Assembly (NCBI GenBank): GCA_037893245.1
Contig: JBAIAA010000074.1
Location: 2,790,001-2,854,000, forward strand
DNA: 64,000 nt
DNA from: Crossaster papposus
Lineage: Eukaryota > Echinodermata > Asteroidea > Velatida > Solasteridae
Reading direction: 5' to 3'
Numbering within the stretch: the stretch's first letter is position 1; the number at the start of each line of letters is the position of its first letter. Shown here piece after piece: positions 35,701-47,700 of the stretch. A program made the translations under genes and the position numbers. The notes under the pieces were generated by a model that was not told where the DNA came from, ran no database searches, and saw only the letters and a list, made by a program, of their open reading frames with translations.

Positions 35701-38700
35701 ATTGAAAATGGGAGTATTCCACTATCAGCATTTGGTACTAGCTTGTACAGGTTTTTTACGAGGAAAAAGTGGACTTCGTATTCATAATTTTGTGACCGTC
35801 AGAAATTAAGCACACGAGACAAGCATACCCTGACTGGTGTGTTCTTTAATATGGTGTCTTCATACTAAAAAAAACCTAGCCTAGCTTCTTGCAATCTTCA
35901 ATGAGAGGAAAACATAAAACTCTGATCTTGGGTAAATTATAGAAAATAGCTGAGCGATCCACAGAGCTGTTAACTGTTCAAGCTCTATGGTGGGAATAAG
36001 GGAATGAGAACTATTGGACAAGTGGGGGGTCCTGAGGAATGTTGGCTTGGCTGTATGGGGCTCTAGAGGGCTCTAGGGGGATACATAATAAAATCAAGCG
36101 AGGGCGCTAGGCAGGAGGATGTCGGAAATGGCATGTCACAATTTGTAAATTCAAAAGGTCATGCACAATAATGTACAAGCCTTTCTTTGGATGATTATAC
36201 ATGTACCTGCAATAATTTACAGAGTTCCAATGACAGTAGCCCTAGACAAGATATTAAGCCTCCTGGTTTGCCTTTTGTACTTACAAGCTGTGAATGAATT
36301 TCACATGAAGAAAGACGAATTTGCAATACATGTTCATTTTTCTGAATTTTGTGAAAAAACAGACTAACTTTTTTACCAAAAGAAAAATTATCTTTTAGAA
36401 CATGTAGTAAATTGTATTTGTGGGATATGAGTCCAGCAATTCCATAATTTAGGCAACCTCAATAAACCTCAATAAGACACATTGTTTCTTGGGAGAATTG
36501 TAATTGGTTTTATTGCTGAATAACTAGCAATTTCTTACTTGTACAGCTGTCAGGGAGGTAAATCTTCATGCGTTGAAAAGTGATTCCTGCTTTTAAAGTA
36601 TTTTACATTTGAACATTTTTTGGCACCATAAACATATGTTTCTCTTTCATACCTCTGATTTTCCACAACCTCCAAACAGCAGACTTCATCAGGGTTATCC
36701 AATTACAGGGAGTCCTTACATGTATGTCAGCACTGTTAATTTGTCCCCATTGAAGATTGAGTGAAGTGGAAGTAACAAACAGCTTTACAAAGTGAAAGAC
36801 ATGAGGGGCATTAAATCTGCCTTGCTGACAGCGTGTGATGTTCATGTGAAGGGCTTACATGTTTGTAGAAACAAATTGTTAGCAAATAGCAATTATACAA
36901 TTATTATTTTTCTTTGTGGATAAATCGCTAGTTTAAATGTCAGTGCACCTATGCATCTTAGTACTACATTTACTATTACTACCACTGCTGCTGTTTTGTA
37001 TCATCAAAATAATCAAAAATAATAACAATTTGTATATTCTCAAAAGCCAATTAATCATAGGAAAAGATTAAACCTAAGTATTTTGCTACAAGTTAACTAA
37101 ATCTAGAAGACAAAAACATTGATAAAACCTGCAAGAGGGTGTAGCCATTAAAAAAAGAAGACAAACTTAATTTGCAAATATATAAACCCAGGAAAGTTAT
37201 GTGGAAAAGGCTACCTTACAGTTACAGGGCTACACCTCAAAGTTACAGGGCTACACCTCAAAGTTACAGGGCTACACCTCAAAGTTACAGGGCTACACCT
37301 CAAAGTTACAGGGCTACACCTCAAAGTTACAGGGCTACACATCAAAGTTACAGGGCTACGCCTCAAAGTTACAGGGCTACGTCTCAAAGTTACAGGGCTA
37401 CGCCTCAAAGTTACAGGGCTACGCCTCAAAGTTACAGGGCTACGCCTCAAAGTTACAGGCCTACACCTCAAAGTTACAGGCCTACGCCTCAAAGTTACAG
37501 GCCTACGCCTCAAAGTTACAGGGCTACGCCTCACAAGTTACAGGGCTACGCCTCAAAAGTTACAGGGCTACGCCTCAAAAGTTACAGGGCTACGCCTCAA
37601 AAGTTACAGGGCTACGCCTCAAAAGTTACAGGGCTACGCCTCAAAAGTTACAGGGCTACGCCTCAAAAGTTACAGGGCTACGCCTCAAAAGTTACAGGGC
37701 TACGCCTCAAAAGTTACAGGGCTACGCCTCAAAAGTTACAGGGCTACATGTCCAGTGCTCGTTTATCCGATGAACATTATTAAAACGCGTTTTTAGTTAA
37801 GCTTGGCCAACTTAGGCGACACAGATTCCAGGGCATAGTGCCCATTTAAACAATTTGATAACTTGGCAACTTCGTATTATTCATGTGCAATGTATATTTT
37901 ACCTGTGTTTGGTGTACACGACAACGATTTTTTATTGAAACACTGGGTACTAGACGCCCTAATCTCATGGTGCATGCGAGTAGCTATTTGAGCTATGCTT
38001 AAAATGTCCTCAAAATTTCACGGTTGTTTTCTAGCTTTGCGACAAGACTGGGTTTTGAATCAAGGGCGCCCTCTATAAGTCTATTGATGATTGAACTACA
38101 TAGACGGTCGACCTGATAATTCTAAAAATTGCTGGTTTTTTTCTGAAGGAAGTCAAGGAACCTGACTACAAAAACAGCATTATAATTTTCTTGGTTTTTC
38201 CAGCATCTATAAACACAAAACTTTAAAAACAGGTCAGCGTCACAATATTTACTGTAAATGTGAACCCCTATAACTAAACTATTTTCTAAAATTTCACCAA
38301 ATGCAAAATAGACTAAATGTACATTTTAATTTCAAATAAAAAAATATATATATAATAAACAGAGATTAACCAGTTCGCGCCGAGATTATTTTAACATCGC
38401 TGAGCCGAGGGGCGGGATTATTTTAAACGAAACTCGATCCGAAGCGGGTTCAGGCTGATAGTGCCGGGAAGCACACCCACGCATTTCCGGCCTTGCGCGC
38501 TGCTGACATACATTTCCGAACTTGAACTTGGCGTGTTTATTCGTCATCCGTTTTGAATTTAGGGAAATTTTTGCGTTTATATACGTCATCCGGCGCGAAC
38601 TGGTTAAGTAAACCTACATGTAAAGAAAAATAATGTTTAGACAAAGTGAATAAGCAAATATTTCTGAATATTTCTGTTATTACTATCTCCATGCATCATG

Positions 38701-41700
38701 TAGTTCTTTCCAATCCTTACTTTTTTGTAAGGGGGTACATATACATGTATATGTGCCTATAAATTTCAAACTGGCTGTAGGCCCGGATACATGTGCTTAT
38801 TTTGGACACCTGATTTTTCAAGAAAAATTGTTATGTGACAAGTCAGGGACCAATTTTATAAAACATGCAATGTGCTTAGCATGAAAATTCTTCCATGTTA
38901 AAAACAGGGTTGCACAAACCCAAACCAAATTTTCCGGTGATGTTAAAATTATTTGTGACTGGTATTAAGCTGGTTTTTGCTTTATTAGCATGAAAAGCAG
39001 TGGATTTTTGACTGGTTATTAACCTGTTTCACTAAGACTTTTGTTGTGCTAAGCAATTGTTTGTGTTTATGAATTTGGCTCCAGGATAGACCGAGTTACT
39101 GGCCTCTAGTTATCGCTTGTTTAACATTTGGGCATTATCTTGCGCTACTAGTAGCGCAAGATAAAGCCCAAATGTTAAACAAGCAATAACTAGAGGCCAG
39201 TAACTCGGTCTAAACCTGTACATGTATCTGGGAGTATATACATGTACATGTAGGATTAAAAAAACAAGTTGAAAGAACAATGCAATTTTGTTAAGAACTT
39301 AAATTTTCAGGCTGATTGTCTTGATCGTCACAATCATAAAATGTTATTTTTTTTATTGAATTCCCTTACCAGGATTAATAAATTGCATACTTGACCATTT
39401 GAACGTCATATCCCCCAAATGCTCCCATCCGGTAATCTTCAACTTTTTCTGATGACCATTCTACATCCACAACGCCGTCACCTATCCATGTTATCCTGCC
39501 TACTGGATGAAACTACAAGAAAGAAATAAAACGCATGTTTATTCAAATAATTTCGCCTAAGTTGCTGCTCTATTTCTGAGTATTATTAACAAAGCAAGTT
39601 GTGAGTCAATCGCATGTACTATACATGTATTTGTATCGTGAATTGATAACACTGTGCCATATGAGGCAATGTACCGACTGATGATCTCTAAGAGACAACA
39701 ATTCTTCATCGGATTACTGAGATCAAAGGTCATGTAGGGGTCATTAGACATTAAGCTGATTGGGCGATACTGCTTTTTTTCATCCACGATATATCGTGAA
39801 ACATATACCGCGATATTCGATGATATCACGATTAATTCATGACGTCAACAACAATCAACACTTCAGTGCCTTATAAACAAATAAACATAATTGCTACCAA
39901 CCGTGGGAGCTGGAGAGAACCTGCAGCTCTGGCCTACCTAAATCACATCACAAAGGTCGATTATGCTGACTGAAACCCAGTAATGTTTTTGATTGTTCAA
40001 GCATAGAAACAACTCGAGCCCCAACCGCCAATAAGATTCGTTGTCCGCTTGAGAAAGACTAAATTTCTAGCCAATCACGCACATTGTATTTGATAATAAA
40101 TCATCCCATAAAAAAGAAACAGTCTAATCATGTCCTAACCATTTCTCTTTTTCATTGGGTTTAATTGTATGCCACAAAAAGACATTTCCCAGCCTATTAA
40201 AATTCCAAAATAATGGTCAGCAACATGTTGCTGGCTTGCTTATTTATACAATTGTAATACATTTTGTAGGTCAGCTGTCAATCATTGTCTGGATTTCTTG
40301 CCCCTACTTGGAATATATTCGTATTAAATTTCTCCCTTAAATCTGTTTGGAAAATTTTTAGGAGCTTAAAATATTAGGTGTTACTGTTAAGGTCCCGTTT
40401 CTTTTTCCCCCTACGATCAAGTAGGGTCAACTAGGGTTAACTAGGGTCAACTAGGGTTAACTACGTATATACTAGGCTCACAGTACAGTACAGGCTTTCA
40501 AGGTGACATTTTCAACAAGGTCTAAGTACGTTCAGAACTAGGTTCAGAACTAGGTCGAGCTAGGTCGAGCTAGGTCGAGCTAGGTCGAGCTAGGTCGAGC
40601 TAGGTCGAGCTAGGTCGAGCTAGGTCGAGCTAGGTCGAGCTAGGTCGAGCTAGGTCGAGCTAGGTCGAGCTAGGTCGAGCTAGGTCGAGCTAGGTCGAGC
40701 TAGGTCGAGCTAGGTCGAGCTAGGTCGAGCTAGGTCGAGCTAGCTCGAGCTAGGTCGAGCTAGGTCGAGCTAGGTCGAGCTAGGTCGAGCTAGGTCGAGC
40801 TAGGTCGAGCTAGGTCGAGCTAGGTCGAGCTAGGTCGAGCTAGGTCGAGCTAGGTCGAGCTAGGTCGAACTAGGTCGAACTAGGTCGAACTAGCTCGACC
40901 TAGCTCGAACTAGCTCGAACTAGGTCGAACTAGGTCGAACTAGGTCGAACTAGGTCGAACTAGGTCGAACTAGGTCGAACTAGGTCGAACTAGGTCGAAC
41001 TAGGTCGAACTAGGTCGAACTAGGTCGAACTAGGTCGAACTAGGTCGAACTAGGTCGAACTAGGTCGAACTAGGTCGAACTAGGTCGAACTAGGTCGAAC
41101 TAGGTCGAACTAGGTCGAACTAGGTCGAACTAGGTCGAACTAGGTCGAACTAGGTCGAACTAGGTCGAACTAGGTCGAACTAGGTCGAACTAGTAGTCCA
41201 GTCAAAATACCAAATTTTGTATTGTTGACCTCAAACAAATTGTAACAAATCTTTTTCACCACAGTGAACTTCTATAAGGTCCCTAGAATTACATACTAAA
41301 AATCTTTAAAAATCCAAGCGGTGGAAATATGTCTAATTTGCATAAATCGTTAATCCCTGCTGTGTAATATGTTTATTCCCAAATGTTGGTATATATTTTA
41401 TTTATTTTTTTCGAAAAGTTTATTTTGGTGGTTCTACTTACACATCCTTACTTCAATAACATTTTCTAAAGCATGTAAGTGACTGAATAATTTTGAAAAT
41501 AGAGTAATGGTTCAAAATGACTATAATTTTTGCCTATAATTTGCACGCATTTACCTTGTCTCCAGATATCATCAAGTAGTCAGTATGGACGAGCTTCAAA
41601 TTCACCAAGTTGCTTACTGGCACAGTTATCCTATTAAAACCTTATGAAAAAATCGTTATGAACAATGATAACATTGTGATATTTAGCCCAGCAAACAACA

Positions 41701-44700
41701 ACTGGGGAAAATCGTGTGTCCATAAATTGGGCTAAAAAGTAGGTGAAGGGTTACCTAAGGTGAGAGACTCGAACAAGTTCAAGGAAACCCCCAAATTAAA
41801 GATTTTTGTTGCTTACAATAATCATATCTACGTTAGAATGTATTTTGAGGATTTTCTTGAACTTGTTCAAGTCTCCCATGTTAGGTAACCCTTTAACTTC
41901 TTTTTCGCCTAGTTTATGAACAAACCATTTCCCCCAGTTTTGGTTTGCTGGGCTTAATATCACAATGTTATCATTGTTAATATGATTTTTCATAAGGTTT
42001 TAATATGATAACTGTGCCAGTAAGCAACTTGGTGAATTTGAAGCTCACCGATACTGACTATTTATTTATTTATTTATTCCATTTCTTTACCCAGGGTGTG
42101 CCCAAACAGTTTAAAACTGGTTTTCATTGGGGCCCTGCATACATCATCAAATAAAATAACAGTACATATTACAAATACAAGGATATTACAGGAATTCTAA
42201 ACATTAATACTAATTCTGATTTACGAGATAGGCGAAAACCCGCCAAATAACAAAACCTTTTAGGTGAAAAATAAGAAGGGGAAATTCCTATCCGGCTCCA
42301 CATTATAGTGGCAACCAAGTTCTAACTCCGTAGATCAGCGCAATTGGCATAATATCTAACACTCAGATGGCATGTCGGAGCTCTGATTTAAATGTGCTTA
42401 ATGAGTCCAATGTTCGCAATTGTTCGGGCAGATTATTCCAAATATTTGCACCACTCACAGCGAAACTTGTGGCGTAGCATTCTTTTTTGGCGAAAGGAAC
42501 TTTCAGTGCCGTGTGGGTTGATTGCCTTGTTTCGCGAATTACTGTAAGTGGTTTGAAAATATTTGTCATGTACAAAGGAGTCATTTTGTTGATACTTTTG
42601 AAGACAAGAATAGCCTTTTTTGACTTGACTCTTTTTGAAAAAGGGGCCCAATTAAGACGAGCAAATATCCTCTGAAGGGGTGAGGAAGGTACATTTAAGG
42701 ATTATCCGCGCGGCTCTTTTGAGACATTTGTTTAACATATTATCGTGAGATATGTACCTTCCTCCCCACACAGTACAACAATACTCTAATGTTGGCATAA
42801 CTAGACTTACAAATAGTGTGTGCAAGCTGTGCTGAGGAATACAATCACGGATTCTTCTTAGTATACCTAATTTAGACACCACATTTTTTCTTACGTATTC
42901 GACATGTGGGCCCCAACTTAATGCTTCATCAATAATTACACCCAAACATTTATAAGACTTCACATTTTCAATACGACTACCAGCAATGCATACATTTAAA
43001 TTAACATTAGATATTTTCTGCCTAGTACCAATAAGCATGCATTTGGTTTTGGTGGCATTTAAAGCTAGCTTGTTTCTTCCGCACCAGTTGTGAAAACTAC
43101 AATGTAGTAAGAGCTGTATTTAAGCTACTTTCTATTATATTAATGTTGGAGGAGCTACACGTTAATGTGGAGTCATCTGCATACATAAATAAGTTGCAGT
43201 TTGGGGCAATACAAAATGGAAGGTCACTAGTATAAACAATGAATAAAAGTGGACCTAGTATCGACCCCTGTGGAACACCAGTGTTTACGGACAGGACCTT
43301 TGATATGGTGCCGCCAATATTCACAGACTGACTACGTTCACTTAGGTACGACTTAAACCAATTTATTACAGAAGATGACATGTTCATCCTTTCTAGTTTC
43401 TTTAGTAAGATTTCATGATCAACACAATCAAATGCTTTACTGAGGTCTATAAACACACTGCCTGTAACTTGTCCATTCTCCATGGCCGCAAAACACTTGT
43501 TTGTTAAGTCATGTAGGGTGCTTTCAGTTGAGTGCAGGGGTCTAAATCCTGACTGGCAACTAGGAATCAGATGACTACTGGATGATATCTGGAGACAGTG
43601 TAATGTACGCACATTTATAGGGTCATGAAGTTGTCTTTTTTGATAATTACCATGTTCTCATAATTATTCAGTCACTTATACGCTTTAGAAAATGTTATCG
43701 AAGTAGGGATATGTAAGTAGAATCGCCTAAATAACTTTTTGAATTAAAAAAAAATATGTTATATACCCAAATATGGGAATAAATATATTACGCGGCAGGG
43801 ATTAACCACTTATGCAAATTAGTAATATTTCCACCACTTGAATTTTTAAAGACTTTTAATATGTTATTGTGGTGAAATTTGTTTTGTTACAATTTGTTTG
43901 AGGTCAAAACTTATTTTGACTGTACTATAGGTTGAACTAGGTTGAACTAGGTTGAACTAGGTTGAACTAGGTTGAACTAGGTTGAACTAGGTTGAGCTTG
44001 GGTTGAGCTTGGGTTGAGCCTGGGTTGAGCCTGGGTTGAACCTGGGTTGAACCTGGGTTGACTCGGGACGATAACTGGGACGAACCTGGGACGAACGTGG
44101 GTCGAACGTGGGTCGAACGTGGGTCGAACTGGGGTAGAACTGGGGTCGAACGTGGGTCGAACTGGGGTAGAACTGGGGTCGAACGTGGGTCGAACTGGGG
44201 TAGAACTGGGGTCGAACTGGGGTCGAACTGGCGTCGAACTGGCGTCGAACTGGCGTCGAACTGGCGTCGAACTGGCGTCGAACTGGCGTCGAACTGGCGT
44301 CGACCTGGCGTCGACCTGGCGTCGACCTGGCGTCGAACTGGCGTCGACCTGGCGTCGAACTGGCGTCGAACTGGCGTCGAACTGGCGTCGAACTGGCGTC
44401 GAACTGGCGTCGAACTGGCGTCGAAAATGGCGTCGAACCTGGCGTCGAACATGGCGTCGAAACTGGCGTCGAACTGGCGTCGAACTGGCGTCGTACTGGC
44501 GTCGAACCTGGCGTCGAACCTGGCGTCGAAACTGGCGTCGAAACTGGCGTCGAAACTGGTGTCGAACTGGCGTCGAACTGGCGTCGAACTGGCGTCGAAC
44601 TGGCGTCGAACTGGCGTCGAACTGGCGTCGAACTGCGTCGAACTGCGTCGAACTGATTTGAAAGATACTTCCTTGTCATGATTGGTGATGGAACTTCGGA

Positions 44701-47700
44701 CGTGCAGACTTCAACTTCGCCTGTGTCCATGATCAGATCTAAATATTTTTTAAGGTCGGTGCTTTGGACACTCGAAGGTTCCTCTGGGTAATAAGAAAAG
44801 TATTTAATGCTATTTATAAAAGGGTTGAACAAACTTTATTTCAATTCGAAGGAAAAATAGGCCATTTGTCAGTTGTGCATTTTTGTCACTAGGAGCAGTA
44901 AAAGTGCTAAAAATATTTTAAAAGTTGCTTGACAACTAATCTTGTAAGTGTTTAGCTTTGTGAAGGATGCATATTCTGAGAAAACAATATTGTAAGATTT
45001 GAATTGCGACCACAATCTGCGTTCAGGGCGCGTTCTTATCGAGGCGATTGCAGCACATGTCACACACTGAAACGAACAATAATAGTGCCCAGAGAACACC
45101 GTGCATCGTTCGACACTTGCTCGCACCATTTTGGGAAATTGACAAGGTGCAACTTTGGAAATACAACTCTTTGTTACTTTCTTCAAAATGACAGCATGCC
45201 AAAATGAATAATTTTTTAGGGAGTTTAGAGTCATTAATATCTTTACAACAAGTAAGCCTTTCAACAGTATTTTGGTTGGTTACCTTTTGAAAACTTGCAA
45301 AAGGAGTGTGTAATAATAAAAATGGTATATTACCCAGATCACTGCTAGTGAAGTCTTTACATTGCTTTAATTCTTCAAGAGTCAGGTCTTGCACATCAGG
45401 GTCAAAATTTCCCATTTTTGTTGCCAGTTGTAAATTCTGCAGAAGATTCTGCTGCTGTCTCAGCAGGTCATAGTCATTGGCCTGGGATTTGACTGTCTGC
45501 ACACTTTCAATTGTTGTTTCTATCTTGCCCACTCTTTCTCTGTAATTATCTATAATATCTTCAAATTCTGTGTCTTTGTTGCTGCAAAGCTGAGTGACAT
45601 TGTCTTTCAACAGACGTTCAACTTTGCGGATTTTAGCAACCTTTTTGTCTGCCTTAGTTGAAATATCAGACTGGATTTCTGTGGTTTTTACTTTGTGTTT
45701 GGCGTACGAGTTCTCAGCTGTTGCTTTTGCATCCTTTAATTTTGCCAAATGTTTCTCTGTCTCTTTTTCAAGCTCAGCTACCTTTTCTTTACAAAGGGCA
45801 ATGGCTGTTGAAATATCCAAGAACTTGTGGTCGGGTGCTTTGTGGTCCAGAGCAGTGCACGCAGCACAGATCAGGGTCTTACAAGTCTGACAGTAGAAGT
45901 AGAGATCCTGGGAAGAATGCTTTGGGCATTTAGGAACCTCATTCCAAAGGCGACTTTGGTAAGATGCTTTTCCTGAGCACAGGTCTTCGATTGATACTGT
46001 CTCATGATTCTTATTTTTCTTGTTTCGTCTGTGGGCACTTTGACATGCCTCACAGAGGTATTCCCTGCACTCCAAACACCTGACAATTGCCTCTTCTTCT
46101 TCATCGCACATCTCACAATTGATTTTAGATCTTTGACGCTTGACCAGATCTTCCTGTTGATTGACCTCATCTACCAGAGCCATTAGAGAAAAGTTGTTGG
46201 CGATCCCTGCAACTCCTCCTTCCGATAGGGCCATTTGCTGCCGGCAGACTGGGCAACTAATCTCCCGCTGCGGAGGGTGACCTGCCGCCATTTGTTCCAG
46301 GCATCTTTGACAAAAACTGTGCAAGCAGTCTAGTATCTTGGGGCTTGTGAATCGAGAGACGCAAATTGGACACTCAAGGTGTCCCTGGCTGATCTTCTCC
46401 AACACCGCGGCGGCGCTGACATCATCTATACCTGCCATATTTGTCCTGTAATAGAGGGGATAAAAATTACACTTTTACTATAAAAAAAACCATGGTAGAC
46501 AGGGGATGTTCAAACAAACCGTGCCCCGCTAGCCAGGACAGTAGTCAGGACTTGGCTTTGGTTGTACAATTTGTTTCCCTGTCCTACCGGGACAATAGCG
46601 GGGACTTGGTTACGGTTGTACAATTTGTTGCTCTGTGCTACTGGGACAATAATTTGGACTTAGTTGAGGTTGTACAGTTTGTTGCGCTGCCCTACTATGA
46701 CAATAGGAGGAACTTGGCCGGGGATTGTACAATTTGTTGCTCTGCCCTCCCGGGACAATAGTAGGGACCTGGATAGGGTTGTAAAATGTGTTGCCCTGCG
46801 CTACTGGGACAATAGTTGGGACTTAGTTGAAGTTGTACAATTTGTTGCCTCACCCCACCAGGGCAATAGCAGGAAGTTGGTCGGGGTTGTACAATTTGTT
46901 GACCCGCCCTACCAGGACAATAGCAGGGACATAGCCAGGGTTGTAAAATATTTTCCCGCATGTCTGGGCTGGGGCCGGTGTGGTGTGAAGTTCAGACTCT
47001 ATGAAATCCGGACTCATTGATTGTATTGCGCATGCTTAGTGGAGATAATGAGTAGAGTGACCGGTCACATGAGAGGGTTTAACCAATAAGAGGAAAAAGG
47101 AGTCCGATTATCCAGGGATTGTCCAAATAACAAGTGCCCTGCCCAGTCGGGCAGTAGTGGCAACATGGCCAGGACTATAATGATAGGCCAGATATTGACA
47201 AGTGCATTACAGCAATTAATGTTAAAGGTAGTATACACCATTGGTAATTGCTTGAATTATCATGAATGGGTAGATTTGGGGGGTTGTATTTCATAGTAAA
47301 TATCGTTTAACTGACTTTTCAGAAGTTTTACAATCATGGATGCCGAGAAAAGCACGAAAAACAGCGTTTGTTTTCAACCGGGGTCGAGCAGTTATTCTTA
47401 TGTTATCTTTGTTATTCATTTTTTTGGAATAATTACAGGATATCTAGCGCAATCCTTTTGCTGAATGCCTAGAATCATTATTTACTTTCAATTGAGTAAG
47501 GTATTTCTTAATAATTCAGAAGTAAATATTTTCGATATCTGCAAATGGTGTATACTACCTTTAAATGTATGGATTTTTCCCAACATCAGATATGATGACG
47601 AAAACCTACCTTTTTCAAAAAGCTTTTAAAATTGCACTTCTTATAATTATACATGTAGGCCTGTGTGTATACAATTGTGGTGTTTTTTTAACATTAAATT

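Larger units (their letters stand above)
39375..46438 (-). pseudogene. Left TRIM-MIB gene, intact exon 1 but disrupted 3' half
   Basis: Exon 1 (46,438-45,284, 385 codons) is fully open. It has RING (CPICVSRF, CLHSFCQRCLEQM, CPVC), two B-boxes (CEMCDEEEEAIVRCLECREY; CPKHSSQDLYFYCQTC) and a coiled coil over about residues 210-330. It ends PFASFQK at a GTAACC donor. Exon 2 starts at 44,781 (EPSSVQSTDLKKY), but its end is replaced by satellite near 44,660 and no donor is visible. The first MIB exon is missing. The second (39,512-39,375) is open, with WIGDGVVDVEWSS and YRMGAFGGYDVQMV, and ends in a stop. A truncated RING/B-box/coiled-coil protein could still be made by reading past the exon 1 donor, to a stop at 45,023. 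By family knowledge it would act as a ubiquitin ligase. Confidence 0.75.
35370..47700. repeat. Left unit of a tandem segmental duplication
   Basis: Ordered anchors recur in the right unit: the TRIM start remnant (35,543 vs 48,792), ATGCACAATAATGTACAAGC (36,161 vs 49,061), the 21-bp array (37.2 vs 50.4 kb), the MIB exon (39,375 vs 52,209), the TRIM exon 1 start (46,438 vs 56,348) and a block ending in GTGCATTA (47.2 vs 60.15 kb). Offsets stay near 12.7-13.2 kb, except across 40.5-44.7 kb where this unit gained about 3.4 kb of satellite and mobile DNA. Confidence 0.85.

Noticed and set aside
37172..37783. Overlapping open frames of 203, 190 and 107 codons
   Set aside because: They are translations of the 21/22-bp minisatellite in different frames and strands.
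40532..41193. CRISPR-like regular repeat
   Set aside because: Repeats are contiguous 10-mers without spacers, in a spliced eukaryotic genome; it is a satellite.
43967..44681. Open frames of 161-281 codons on both strands
   Set aside because: They arise from the 11-bp satellite, which has no stop in any frame. Only the first 40 or so codons of the minus frame are TRIM exon 2.
45023..45283. C-terminal extension of the left TRIM exon 1
   Set aside because: The frame is open past a GTAACC donor, but the homologous stretch in the right gene is interrupted by an M4 element, so it is best read as intron or alternative end.
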